From the NCBI RefSeq assembly GCF_002929805.1, contig NZ_PJJM01000076.1:1-57408 (forward strand): a DNA stretch of 57,408 bases, written 5' to 3'. Below the pieces are notes generated by a model, which was not told where the DNA came from, made no database searches, and was given only the letters and a program-made list of their open reading frames with translations. The stretch is from Cryobacterium sp. Y50. GTDB lineage: Bacteria; Actinomycetota; Actinomycetes; Actinomycetales; Microbacteriaceae. How positions within the stretch are numbered: the first letter of the stretch is position 1; each line of letters begins with the position of its first letter. A program made the position numbers and the translations under genes. Below are positions 17,848 through 27,739 of the stretch, one piece after another.

Positions 17848-20800
17848 ATGTCGTCTTTCGGGCAACACGCCACCCGTCCATCCGCTGAACCGAGGTTTCG
17901 CTCACGGATCCTCACCGCGGTGATGCTGGTCATCGCCCTGAGCGCGGGGGTGTTCGCAGTCCCGCCGGCCCAGGCGGCTGGGGGCCTGGATGGGGTGTTC
18001 CATGCGCCGTTTGGCAACGACGAGCTCTATTCCTCCCAGCTGACTGAGCGGGCGCCGCGAGACCCGATGGCGGGTCAGGCCGTGCGAATTAACGCCACAA
18101 CATGGCCGATTGCCCCCGGCCAATCGGTCTGGGTGACCTGGAGCCGGAACGGCGTGGAACAGTCTCCTGTCGGAGCCCAGTTCTCGTACAACACAGGCAA
18201 TAACAGCTACTGGAACATCGCCCTCGGCAGCTTCGACCGCGACGACCTCATAACCTATTCCGTCAACGCCGACGTGAACGGAGGGGGCCAAAAGAGCACA
18301 GCACCGTTCTCCTTCGCGACGACGTCATGGAGCCAGGTCACCAACGTCACCTCGGTCGTTGACAACGGCACTTCCGTCGACCTGGTGACCGGCGACAGCG
18401 CGGGGGACTTTACCCCTCGCGTGCGCTACGCCTTCCCGCGGCCCGATGGCTTCGACACTCAGATCGCCCCGACGGGAGGTGGGCTCACCCTCGTAGGGAC
18501 CGCCCCGTATCAGGTCAGCCAGAATGCGACGACCGTGACCATCGCCACCGCGGGGCTGCAGCTCAAGATTCAGAAGTCCCCGTACCGGCTCGCGGTGTAC
18601 CAAGCCGATGGAACGACACTCATCACGCGCCAGTATGATCCGGCGCAGTTCCGCAACATCGGCTGGGCGAGCGACGGCACATCAACCGTCACGAAGATCG
18701 AGGACCACCTGCTCAGTCCGACCGGTGAGCGGTTCGAGGGATTCGGCGAGCGCTACGACCGGCTCGACCACCGCGGCTCCGACGTGCTGAACTACGTCTA
18801 CAACCAGTATCAGGATCAGGGGTCCAGCAAGCGCACATACCTGGCGGTTCCCTATTTCACGAATTCCGCCGGCTACGGGATACACGTACCGAGTACCCGA
18901 AACGCGATCTTCAACCTGGCCACCTCTCGCTCCGACATGGCGGGATTCACCGTCGATACGTCAGGCGCGCTCGATTCGACACTTACGTACCAGTTCTTCA
19001 CGGGTACCCCCGCGGAGATGCTCAACGACTACACGGCATCGACAGTGCGCCCAGCACTCCCGCCGAAGTGGGCATTCGGGCTGTGGATGTCGGCCAACGA
19101 ATGGAACACCCAAGCCAAGGTTGAGGCCGAGTTCGCCAAGGTAGCCCAGACCGAGATCCCCCACACCGCGATTGTGCTCGAACAATGGAGCGATGAGGCC
19201 ACGTTCTACCTGTGGAAGGGAGCAAACTACACGTCCAAGCCAGGGAGCGAGAAATTCTCGTCGTCGGATCTGTCGTTCCCGGCCAACGGTCCATGGACTG
19301 ACCCGAAGGCGATGATCGATCAGGCACATGAACAGGGAATCAAGGTACTGCTCTGGCAGATCCCCGTGCTCAAGGAGAACTTCAGCACCAACCCGGCCAC
19401 GGCGCCGCAGCAGCACATCAACGATACGGCGCACGCCACCGAGCAGGGGTTCGTTGCGAAAAACAGCGACGGCACTCCGTACCGAATCCCCTCCGGCCAG
19501 TGGTTCGGCGACAGCCTGATTCCCGACTACACCAGCGACGCGGCAACCCAATGGTGGATGTCCAAGCGTGACTATCTCGTCGACGAGATGGGAGTCGACG
19601 GGTTCAAGACCGACGGCAGTGAGGCCGTCTTCGGCCGGGACGTGCAATTCGCTGACGGCCGGACCGGCGATGAGATGCACAACGCTTACCCCAACGAGTA
19701 CACCGGGGCCTATGCCGACTACGTCTCCGACAAGGTCGGATCGGAAGGGGCGCTCTTCAGCCGCGCTGGAACATCCGGGGCACAAGGGAACTCGATTTTC
19801 TGGGCCGGGGACCAGGCATCGTCGTTCGGAGCATTCCAGGAGGCGGTTCGCGCCGGTCAAAGCGCGGGGCAAAGCGGTATTCCGTTCTGGTCGTGGGACC
19901 TCGCCGGCTTCACCGGTTCGTTTCCTACCGCAGAGCTCTACCTGCGCTCCGCAGCCCAGGCCACCTTTTCACCCGTGATGCAGTACCACTCCGAGAAGGC
20001 TGACCCGGCACCGTCGGAGGCCCGCACACCCTGGAATGTACAGGCGCGGACCGGTGACTCGTCAGTGGTTTCGACTTTCGCCAAATTCGCCAATGTGCGA
20101 ATGAATCTCCTGCCGTACACCTACACCGAGGCATCGAACTCCGCAGCGACCGGTGCGCCGATGATGCAGGCGATGGCGTACGCGTACCCGGGTGACAGCG
20201 AGGCGGCGGCCCGAGATCAGCAGTACCTCTTCGGGCGAAACCTGCTGGTCGCTCCGATCACCACGGCAGGCGCCACTACCAAGGAGCTCTACCTTCCCGC
20301 CGGCGAGTGGTATGACCTGTGGAATGGCGGTCGGGCGCTGGGCGGAACGAAGTCCTATAGCGCCGGATTGGACACGATCCCCGTGTATGCGAAGGCGGGC
20401 GCAGTGCTCCCGCTCAACCTCAACGCCGATTATGAACTCGGCGGAACCATCGGCAACTCGGTCAACGACTATACGAATCTGACCTTCCGCGTGTATCCGT
20501 CGTCTGTTGCCAGTTCCTACGGCTACTTCGACGACTCGGCGGGAGCCACCAAGCAGATCACGCAGGTCGCCGATCGGGTCGCGAACACCGTCACGGTCGG
20601 CCTGCCCGCGCTCGAGACAGCGAGCACGATCCAGGTCTCGGGCACCAAGCCGTCGGGAGTGAGCAGTGGCGGCGCAGCGGTCACACCCGTAGCTTCGGTT
20701 ACAGCTCTCTGGTCTGCTTCCGAGGGCTGGTTCTGGGACGCCGAGCAACAGCTCACTCTCGTCAAAACGACAGCTGCGGCATCCGCTCGCACGATCACTC

Positions 20801-21198
20801 TCGCCGGCGTCGATAAGGCCGCGCATGAGGCCGAGTTCGGAGTCGGCACGGCTGTCACGACGAATACCGATCACGCTGGCTTCACCGGCACCGGATTCGT
20901 CGACGGGTTCTCGACAGTGGGCGACTCCGTCGAGGTCGACGTCTGGGCCGAAACAACAGCGAGCCACTCCATCGTGCTGCGCTACGCCAACGGATCAGGC
21001 TCGAACGCGACACGCACAATCTACCGAAACGGCATAGCCGTCGGTACGATCACCCTCCCTCCGACCGCCACGTGGGATACCTGGGCCACCGCGAGTCTGC
21101 CGGTGTCCCTCACCGTCGGTGTGCAGAAGATCACAGTCGGCTTCGCCACCGGAAACGCGACCGGCATCAACCTCGACAGCATCGGAATCTCACGATGA
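17848..21198 (+). CDS. ctsY: Secreted GH31 3-alpha-isomaltosyltransferase (cycloalternan-forming)
   Basis: A 1116-residue exported enzyme: signal peptide with cleavage after AQA (about residue 42), an N-terminal beta domain starting GGLDGVFHAPFGNDELYSSQ, the GH31 barrel, and a C-terminal CBM35 (from AEFGVGTAVTTNTDHAGFTG). The nucleophile is Asp589 in GFKTDGSEAVFG (relatives have GGE) and the acid/base is Asp655 in WAGDQASS. Domain order and sequence, from memory, match CtsY of Bacillus/Sporosarcina globispora and Arthrobacter globiformis, which transfers isomaltosyl units to O3 and closes the cyclic tetrasaccharide. The start at 17848 follows AAAGGGG by seven bases. Its stop overlaps ctsZ (ATGA). 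Confidence 0.85.
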   Translation: MSSFGQHATRPSAEPRFRSRILTAVMLVIALSAGVFAVPPAQAAGGLDGVFHAPFGNDELYSSQLTERAPRDPMAGQAVRINATTWPIAPGQSVWVTWSRNGVEQSPVGAQFSYNTGNNSYWNIALGSFDRDDLITYSVNADVNGGGQKSTAPFSFATTSWSQVTNVTSVVDNGTSVDLVTGDSAGDFTPRVRYAFPRPDGFDTQIAPTGGGLTLVGTAPYQVSQNATTVTIATAGLQLKIQKSPYRLAVYQADGTTLITRQYDPAQFRNIGWASDGTSTVTKIEDHLLSPTGERFEGFGERYDRLDHRGSDVLNYVYNQYQDQGSSKRTYLAVPYFTNSAGYGIHVPSTRNAIFNLATSRSDMAGFTVDTSGALDSTLTYQFFTGTPAEMLNDYTASTVRPALPPKWAFGLWMSANEWNTQAKVEAEFAKVAQTEIPHTAIVLEQWSDEATFYLWKGANYTSKPGSEKFSSSDLSFPANGPWTDPKAMIDQAHEQGIKVLLWQIPVLKENFSTNPATAPQQHINDTAHATEQGFVAKNSDGTPYRIPSGQWFGDSLIPDYTSDAATQWWMSKRDYLVDEMGVDGFKTDGSEAVFGRDVQFADGRTGDEMHNAYPNEYTGAYADYVSDKVGSEGALFSRAGTSGAQGNSIFWAGDQASSFGAFQEAVRAGQSAGQSGIPFWSWDLAGFTGSFPTAELYLRSAAQATFSPVMQYHSEKADPAPSEARTPWNVQARTGDSSVVSTFAKFANVRMNLLPYTYTEASNSAATGAPMMQAMAYAYPGDSEAAARDQQYLFGRNLLVAPITTAGATTKELYLPAGEWYDLWNGGRALGGTKSYSAGLDTIPVYAKAGAVLPLNLNADYELGGTIGNSVNDYTNLTFRVYPSSVASSYGYFDDSAGATKQITQVADRVANTVTVGLPALETASTIQVSGTKPSGVSSGGAAVTPVASVTALWSASEGWFWDAEQQLTLVKTTAAASARTITLAGVDKAAHEAEFGVGTAVTTNTDHAGFTGTGFVDGFSTVGDSVEVDVWAETTASHSIVLRYANGSGSNATRTIYRNGIAVGTITLPPTATWDTWATASLPVSLTVGVQKITVGFATGNATGINLDSIGISR

Positions 21199-24116
21199 CG
21201 CACCAGACGGTCGAGACCACGCGAACCAGAAATGTCACCCGCATAACCCGCTTCCTGGCGATCGGAACCGTGATCGCCATCGCCCTCACCGGAATCGGCA
21301 TAACGGAGGCGACCCAGTCAGCCGCTGCCGCGGGGGTTCAGCGCGTCGAATTTGTCTCCGGATCCAGCTACCTCATCGTTGAATTGCTCGACGACGATCT
21401 CGCGCACTTCGAGATTGCCGCCACGGGTTCGTCGCCGGGAACCGCGACCGCCCTGTTCACGACCGATCAGGTTTCGAAGAACGACTACAACGGCCCGACG
21501 ACCTACTCCCGCTCGGGCAATGTGCTCACTACCGGAGCGATGTCCGTGTCGGTGGATGCGACGACGCTGTGCTCGACGGTGACCGACACAACCCGCACTC
21601 CCGCGCTCGTGCTGCACACTGTTTGCCCCCGCAATCTCGGCCAGGCATGGAAGGGCTTGTCCATTACAAAATCATCAATTCAGAATGCCTACGGACTCGG
21701 CGCTCAATTCTTCATGGGTGGAAGCGCCGACGGCGATTGGGTCGGCCGGTCGCGCACCCCCGGCGGTGAATTCGGCAACGCCATGGTGTTCGACAGCGAT
21801 AACGGCCCGGTAGCGAATACGCAGATTCCCGTGTTGTTCGCCGTCGGCGCTGCAAGCGCCAACTACGGGATGCTGATCGACCACGTGTACAAGCAAGAAT
21901 GGAATTTACAGGGCGATCCATGGACTATGGATACATTCGGCGATCAGATTCGCTGGTTCACCATGACAGGTGCGGACCTGCCCGCCCTCCGTAAGGACTA
22001 CCTTGAGCTAACCGGACGACCGCCGGTACCTCCCAAGAAGGCGCTCGGGTTGTGGGCGTCTGAGTTCGGCTACGACGACTGGAACGAGGTCGATCAGACC
22101 CTTGCCGGACTTCGAAACGCGGACTTCCCAGTGGACGGGGTCATGCTGGATCTGCAATGGTTCGGCGGTGTCACGGCAGGGTCGGACTCCACACGTATGG
22201 GAAGCCTGACCTGGGACGACGCGAAGTTTCCGAATGCTGCGGCGAAAATCGCGGATCTTGCTGCGACGCAGGGCGTGGGGGTGATTCCGATCGAGGAAAG
22301 CTACGTCGGTCGGGCGCTGCCGGAACATCAGGATCTCCAGAATCGCGGTTACCCGGTTCGTGCGGGTTGCGCCACGTGCGCGCCGGTCTACCTGACCTCC
22401 AACGCGTGGTGGGGCACCGGCGGGATGATCGACTGGACGAACGAGGAGGCATCCGCTTACTGGCATGACCAAAAGCGCCAGCCGCTTGTCGACCAGGGGA
22501 TCACCGGGCACTGGCTCGATCTCGGAGAGCCGGAGATGTACGACGCCGGCGACTGGACGGCCGGTGTACTCCCCGGTAAACACGCGCACGCCGACTACCA
22601 CAACGTGTACGGGCTCAAATGGGCACAGAGCATCTCCGACGGGTACGCCCGCAATGGTGAGACGGCCAGGCCTTTTCTCCTCACCCGCACCGGGGCGGCC
22701 GGCATCCAGCGTTTCGGCACGGCGATGTGGTCGGCCGACATCGGGTCGACGTTTGCCGCGCTCGCCGCGCAGCAGAATGTGCAGATGCACATGGCGATGT
22801 CCGGAATCGACTACTACGGGTCTGACATCGGGGGTTTTCGCCGTGAGATGGCGGGCGGGAACGTCGATGAGCTACACACCCAGTGGTTTGCCAACAGCGC
22901 CTGGTTCGACACCCCGGTTCGCCCGCATACCGAGAACCTGTGCAACTGTCTTGAGGTCACCCCCGACAGCATTGGCGATGTCGCCAGCAATCGGGAGAAT
23001 ATTCGCCAGCGGTACGAGCTTGCTCCGTACTACTATTCTCTGGCTCACCGGGCGAACCTTTTCGGCGAACCGATGGTGCCGCCGCTCGTATTCAACTACC
23101 AGAATGACCAGAATGTGCGCGAAATGGGGCACCAGAAGATGATCGGCAAGGACATCATCGTGGGCGTGGTGGCTGGAGCGGGGGAGCGGCAACGGAATAT
23201 GTACCTCCCGGCCGGAGAGTGGGTCGACTATCACTCGAACGAGATCACGACGAGCACCGGTCAATGGGTCGAGAATGTGCCGCTCTACCGCGAGGGAGTA
23301 TTCACGCTCCCCGCCTATGTGCGGTCCGGGGCCATCATTCCCAAGGCTTTTGTCGACTCGGAGACGATGAACATCATGGGCGCGCGGTCAGACGGGACCA
23401 CCCGCGACGAACTGATCGCCAGAGTTTACGCGTCATCGACGCCGTCCGCGTTCACTACTTACGACGATGACGGAAGCTCCACGGCCTATGAAAACGGCGC
23501 CGTGCGCAAGACCGTGCTCTCCCAGCAGCGGTCAGGATCGATCGCAACTGTGACTGTGGGCGCAGCTACGGGCACCTTCGCCGGGGCGCCCAGCTCGCGC
23601 GCCACGGTCGTCGAACTCGTCGTCGGCGATACGCAGGCCTCCACGGTCACGCTCGGTGGCCAGCAGCTCACCCGCCGTGCCAACAAGGCGGCATTCGATG
23701 CGGCGGGCGCTGGTTGGTACAACGCCGGCGGCAACCTCGTCGTTGCAAAGGCCGTCGCCTCGTCAGTGACAGCATCGAAAACGTTCGCGTTCACCCTCGG
23801 CGAGCCGACGGCGAAGGCGCTCTTCCAATGCACGAACGGGACGACCACATCGGGCCAGTCGGTCTATGCCGCGGGCAATATCCCGCAGCTTGGATCGTGG
23901 AACGCCTCGGGTGCGGCCAAACTCGATGCGATGGCTTACCCAACGTGGACTCGGGCGATCGATGACCTCCCGCCGAACACCGTCATCGAGTGGAAGTGCA
24001 TCACGCGTGCCGAGGCAGGCTATCCCGCGACCGCCGATCGATGGCAGTCCGGCGCCCATAATAGTTTCACAACGCCCGCGTCGGGAGGGAACGCGACGTC
24101 CAGCGGGAGGTTGTGA
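21195..24116 (+). CDS. ctsZ: Secreted GH31 with CBM20, probable 6-alpha-glucosyltransferase
   Basis: A 973-residue exported protein: signal peptide (helix FLAIGTVIAIALTGIGI, cleavage near AAAAG), N-terminal beta domain, GH31 barrel with nucleophile Asp442 (HWLDLGEPEMY) and acid/base Asp515 (MWSADIGST), beta domains, and a complete C-terminal starch-binding CBM20 (FQCTNGTTTSGQSVYAAGN, LGSWNASGAAKL, YPTW). The partner of CtsY in cycloalternan systems is a GH31 that moves a glucosyl residue to O6 at the end of maltodextrins. Translational coupling to ctsY and a starch-binding domain fit that role. The barrel is clearly of a different GH31 subgroup from CtsY. The specificity is inferred, and an alpha-glucosidase remains possible. 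Confidence 0.75.
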   Translation: MTHQTVETTRTRNVTRITRFLAIGTVIAIALTGIGITEATQSAAAAGVQRVEFVSGSSYLIVELLDDDLAHFEIAATGSSPGTATALFTTDQVSKNDYNGPTTYSRSGNVLTTGAMSVSVDATTLCSTVTDTTRTPALVLHTVCPRNLGQAWKGLSITKSSIQNAYGLGAQFFMGGSADGDWVGRSRTPGGEFGNAMVFDSDNGPVANTQIPVLFAVGAASANYGMLIDHVYKQEWNLQGDPWTMDTFGDQIRWFTMTGADLPALRKDYLELTGRPPVPPKKALGLWASEFGYDDWNEVDQTLAGLRNADFPVDGVMLDLQWFGGVTAGSDSTRMGSLTWDDAKFPNAAAKIADLAATQGVGVIPIEESYVGRALPEHQDLQNRGYPVRAGCATCAPVYLTSNAWWGTGGMIDWTNEEASAYWHDQKRQPLVDQGITGHWLDLGEPEMYDAGDWTAGVLPGKHAHADYHNVYGLKWAQSISDGYARNGETARPFLLTRTGAAGIQRFGTAMWSADIGSTFAALAAQQNVQMHMAMSGIDYYGSDIGGFRREMAGGNVDELHTQWFANSAWFDTPVRPHTENLCNCLEVTPDSIGDVASNRENIRQRYELAPYYYSLAHRANLFGEPMVPPLVFNYQNDQNVREMGHQKMIGKDIIVGVVAGAGERQRNMYLPAGEWVDYHSNEITTSTGQWVENVPLYREGVFTLPAYVRSGAIIPKAFVDSETMNIMGARSDGTTRDELIARVYASSTPSAFTTYDDDGSSTAYENGAVRKTVLSQQRSGSIATVTVGAATGTFAGAPSSRATVVELVVGDTQASTVTLGGQQLTRRANKAAFDAAGAGWYNAGGNLVVAKAVASSVTASKTFAFTLGEPTAKALFQCTNGTTTSGQSVYAAGNIPQLGSWNASGAAKLDAMAYPTWTRAIDDLPPNTVIEWKCITRAEAGYPATADRWQSGAHNSFTTPASGGNATSSGRL

Positions 24117-24359
24117 GTCTACGCAGAGGCAAGTGATGCCCGGCGTGCGATGGGCGCCCGAACACGGTTTGGGCGGATCTGACACTAACGGCCGTTAGCG
24201 GTCCCCTCCACGCAGGTGGGGTTGGCTTGCGGTCCCAACTCCGGGGCGTCTGGTCTCTGAGTCAGCCCGCGTTGGCCAGGTCTAGTTGCACTCGGCTCGT
24301 CCTGAGGTCGGAGCTGATGGTGTCGACGTGCTTCGGGCGCGCGTTGAGCGCAACGACCT
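24117..24359. other. Junction between GH31 operon and relaxase remnant
   Basis: A perfect 14-base palindrome CTAACGGCCGTTAG lies at 24185-24198. It is followed by CCCC-TCCACGCAGGT-GGGG (about 24204-24222), which may form a weak terminator hairpin without a strong T-run. The similarity to conjugative relaxases begins somewhere after 24340. The breakpoint could not be fixed to the base. Confidence 0.35.
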
Positions 24360-25756
24360 GATCGAATCGCGTCAGAGCACTACCGAGGCGATGGCGGATG
24401 CCGCCTACGCGGCGTGGCGCGCGGACATCCTCTCGGGCAAGTCGACCGTGCTGATCAGCGACTCGAACGAGGCCGTCGCAGCGCTGCACGTGCGCGCTCG
24501 CACCGAGCTGATTCTGGAGGGTCGGGTCGACGCGCTGCGCGAGGTCACCCTGCACGACGGAACCCGCGCCGCCGTCGGTGACACGGTCATCACCCGCCGG
24601 AACGATCGGCGGCTCTATGCGTCGCACAGCTGGGTGCGCAACGGCGACCGGTGGAACGTGATCCGCGTGCACCGGAACGGTTCGCTCGAGGTGCGGCGGC
24701 AGAGTGGGCGGCGGCGCAACACGGTGCTGCTGCCCGCGTCGTACGTCAGTCAGCACGTCGAGCGGGGCTACGCGGTCACCTCACACCGGGCGCAGGGAAT
24801 CACGACCGACACCGCGCACGTCGTCGTCGCACCGAGCATGCCGCGCGAGAACCTCTATGTCGCGATGACGCGGGGACGCGAGGCGAACACCGCCTACGTT
24901 GCCGTCGACCGCCCCGATGTCGCCCATGTGGGGCCGCGACCTGGTGACGATACGGACGTGACGGCGCGCAACATCCTCTGTGGCATTTTTGCAGCACGTC
25001 GGCGCCGAGCTGTCAGCGCACGAGACTCTGGCGGCCGAGCAGGATGCGTGGGGATCGGTCGCACAACTCGCGGCGGCCGCGCAACACGACCGGTGGGCTT
25101 CTCTCGTGCGCGCGAGCGGACTGTCGCCTTCGCAGGTTTTAGATGTTGTCAACTCAGATGCCTTCGGCCCGTTGACCGCAGAGCTGCGGCGCGCTGAGGC
25201 GCACTTTGTCGACGTGGCGACGCTGCTGCCGCGAGTGGTTGCGGCGCGCGGGTTCGAGGATGCGCAGGACATCGCCGCTGTCTTGCAAGCCCGAGTCGCA
25301 GCCGTCGTGTTGCGGGACAATGGAGCCGGTCGCTCGCGGCGGACGCCGCGGCTCGTCGCCGGGCTGATCCCTCGTGCGATCGGGCCGATGGATGCTGCCC
25401 TGCACCACGCGTTGGCTGAGCGCGCCGACCTGATCGAGTTGCGCGCGGCCGCTGTGCTCGACCAGGCGTTGCTAGCGGGGGAGCCATGGACTCGAGCGCT
25501 CGGCGTCGCGCCGCGCGGTTCGGCCGCTAGCACGTGGCACCACAACGGATGCGCGATCGCGGCCTACCGCGACAGGTACGCCATCATCGGTGCGAAGCCG
25601 CTCGGCGCTATACCACAGTCGACGGCCCAGAGGCTTGACGCATCGCGGGCACACGCCGCGCTCGTTGAAGCCCAGCGAGTGGCTGATGTTCACTCCTTCG
25701 ATGCACACGGACCGACTGTCATTACAGGTCTTCCACCTGCAGGCATCCGGATCTAA
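24360..25756 (+). pseudogene. MobF-type relaxase/helicase (TraA), C-terminal remnant, copy 2, frameshifted
   Basis: The first frame (to about 24985) is the end of the RecD-like helicase domain of a TrwC/TraA relaxase. It contains DAAYAAWRADILSGKSTVLI, helicase motif V GYAVTSHRAQGITTDTAHVV and motif VI NLYVAMTRGREANTAYVA. The tail continues in the next frame from about 24980 (AFLQHVGAELSAHETLAAEQ) to the stop at 25756. A single extra base near 24975 (CTCTGTGG instead of CTCGTGG) would explain the shift. The relaxase domain and helicase motifs I-IV are missing. It is direct evidence of a past conjugative plasmid or ICE, and its last 480 bases are paralogous to 9300-9780. Confidence 0.85.
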
Positions 25757-25857
25757 AATATTTCTTGGCAACCTCTATAACGCGCCATCGCTCGTTGTGA
25801 TGAAATGACTTTCAGTCCCTACAGGTTCTTGTTGCCGAACATCTGAAAGGCCGCGCC

Positions 25858-26244
25858 ATGTTCGAATTCATTTTGGCCGCCACGGCCCGCAGCTACTTTT
25901 TCGTGCGCTGGTTCATGCCGACCGCCATTGTGATCGACGCGATCAACACGCGGCGTGGGCTGAAGTGGGGTGTGCCGGCGATGCTGCTCGCCGTTCCGTA
26001 TGTGATTGCAGCCATCTATTGCCGATCGCAGGTCGAAGCTGGTGGGCCAGGTTGGCTGAACCTGCTCGTGATCTTGTGTCTCTGGAACACGTTTAAGTTT
26101 CTGTTGATCGGGCCGATCAGCCTGCTGAAGTTGATGATGGTGCGCGTTCGAGAAGTCATGGGCCGTCGGCGCATGACCGGGGCGCTTCTCGCTGACGGCG
26201 TCCAGCACGTCGACGAGCCAGTGCTCGTGTCGAGACACGGCTGA
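25858..26244 (+). CDS. Hypothetical membrane protein, plasmid-associated context
   Basis: A 128-residue protein with three to four hydrophobic stretches (FEFILAATARSYFFVRWFM, AMLLAVPYVIAAIYC, WLNLLVILCLWNTFKFLLIG, PISLLKLMM) and a polar C-terminus. GAAAGG precedes the ATG by 9 bases. The family is not recognised. It follows the relaxase remnant on the same strand and precedes the repeat protein, as small membrane proteins often do in actinobacterial conjugation regions, so a mating or plasmid-maintenance role is possible but unproven. Confidence 0.6.
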   Translation: MFEFILAATARSYFFVRWFMPTAIVIDAINTRRGLKWGVPAMLLAVPYVIAAIYCRSQVEAGGPGWLNLLVILCLWNTFKFLLIGPISLLKLMMVRVREVMGRRRMTGALLADGVQHVDEPVLVSRHG

Positions 26245-26441
26245 CGCCACGACACAGCCGGCCGCAACCTGCAGAATGACATCGCGTACTGCTTGGAGCC
26301 CGTCGCCGGGATCGGAGACGAGGATGCCAAGCGGCTCCGAGTCATGGTCGGGCGTGTGATCACAAATCCGACGGCGCATCGCTCTGAACTGCTTGGTTTG
26401 GTCATCGAGCTGGCCCCGCCGCCTGCCGAATAGTCGCGATC

Positions 26442-27656
26442 ATGAACGCCTCGTCCGATGAGAACAAAGCGCCGGTAGAACAGCCGTCTGACCCAGACGC
26501 GGAGAAGCGGCGCCAGTATATGGCGGCGAATCGCGACCGGATCCGCGAGCTGAATCGGCTCTGGCGTTCGCAACACCTCGACCGGGCTCGTGAGCTCAAT
26601 CGTGACTCGATGCGTCGGGCCGCGGCTCGCCGGCATCGTGAGGCGGACGTGCGGGCGCGAGGGAGGGAGCGTGCGAAGCGCTGGCGTGAGGAACATCCGG
26701 AGCGCAGGCGTGAGTATCAGCAGCGGTGGGTTGCAGAGAATCGCGGGAAGGTGCGTGAGTACTACAACCGCTACTACGAAGCTCATCGCGACGAGGTGAA
26801 CTCCCGTGTCGCGGCCAGGCGGGATGCGGACCCCGAGCGCACGAAGCAGATTACCCGGCAGTGGGCCGAGCGCAACAAGGAACGGCGTGCCGACTTGCAG
26901 CGCAACCGGCGCAGCGACCCGGAGATCTACCAGTCCGAGCTGGAGGCCAACGCTGCCGCGCGTCGCCTCAAGCGCAGCCTGAATCGGGCCGGGCTCCCGC
27001 CGAAGCTTTTGCACGCGACGACTGCGGCCGAGCGCCGGACGAACGAGCGCGAAGCCGATGCCTATTTCAACGATCCATCGCGGCCCGAGCATCTGCGGCA
27101 GTTCACGGTCTTCGCCGAATCACTCACCGAGCACATGCTTAAGAATGGCGCCCGCATGCGGGAGTTCGCCGACGCTTACGTGGAGACCAGAGCACGCACG
27201 GGACTCCCGCCTGTTCCGGTGGAGAACATCGTTTACGCCCGAGCTGTCGAGATTGTCGCAGACCGGATGAGCCGGGTCGACTTCCTGACCAGCCGCGACG
27301 TCGCTGCGGCCGTGCGAGCTACGAAAGCCGAGGTCCGGCGCGAGGAGCGGCAGCGGCAGTTCGACGGACTCGTAAAGGGCGTCATAGCGGAGGTGCACCG
27401 CTATAGGGGCCGGTACGTCGTCGCCTCGACGATGGAGAACCAGGCGAGGGTGCAACGCGGTAAACCGCGTGCGTCAGTCGAGAAGCTGGTGGTTCAGCTT
27501 GCAATGCAGGAAGTCGTCGAGCGCGTGCCCACGGGCCTGCTGACGATCGAAGATGCCCACAGTGCTGCCCGCGTCGCGACGCTTCGGTCTGGTGTGGTTT
27601 TCAGGTCCGGCCAAGGCGGGGCAGTAGATCGCTCTCACCGACCGCCACTGGGATAG
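26442..27656 (+). CDS. Charged 15-residue tandem-repeat protein, 404 residues
   Basis: The N-terminal half (about residues 24-172) is a run of nine to ten imperfect 15-residue units with the plan R-x-[WY]-x3-[HN]-x-[DE]-x2-R-E-x2. Examples are RQYMAANRDRIRELN, RLWRSQHLDRARELN, RWREEHPERRREYQQ, RWVAENRGKVREYYN and QWAERNKERRADLQR. They should form a long, highly charged helical array. The C-terminal half is a globular helical domain (AEVRREERQRQFDGLVKGV, SVEKLVVQLAMQEVVERVPT). No catalytic motif is seen. Context is a relaxase remnant upstream, so a DNA-binding or mating accessory role is a guess. The last 20 residues may be altered by the junction that follows. Confidence 0.65.
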   Translation: MNASSDENKAPVEQPSDPDAEKRRQYMAANRDRIRELNRLWRSQHLDRARELNRDSMRRAAARRHREADVRARGRERAKRWREEHPERRREYQQRWVAENRGKVREYYNRYYEAHRDEVNSRVAARRDADPERTKQITRQWAERNKERRADLQRNRRSDPEIYQSELEANAAARRLKRSLNRAGLPPKLLHATTAAERRTNEREADAYFNDPSRPEHLRQFTVFAESLTEHMLKNGARMREFADAYVETRARTGLPPVPVENIVYARAVEIVADRMSRVDFLTSRDVAAAVRATKAEVRREERQRQFDGLVKGVIAEVHRYRGRYVVASTMENQARVQRGKPRASVEKLVVQLAMQEVVERVPTGLLTIEDAHSAARVATLRSGVVFRSGQGGAVDRSHRPPLG

Positions 27657-27739
27657 CACTTCACCTTTAGGTCCAGCCAATAAGTGGGTTTAGCCTCCCG
27701 ATCGTCTCGAACGGGAGATGAACTGGCGGCCTCGAAAAT

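Noticed and set aside
23796..24116. Truncated starch-binding domain at the end of ctsZ
   Set aside because: The CBM20 region runs through its final conserved W-x2-G-x-N/H-N stretch before the stop, so the domain appears complete.
9300..25700. A composite transposon or recent duplication bounded by relaxase repeats
   Set aside because: The two relaxase segments differ at roughly one base in four or five, and neither carries a transposase, so a recent duplication or composite transposon is not supported.
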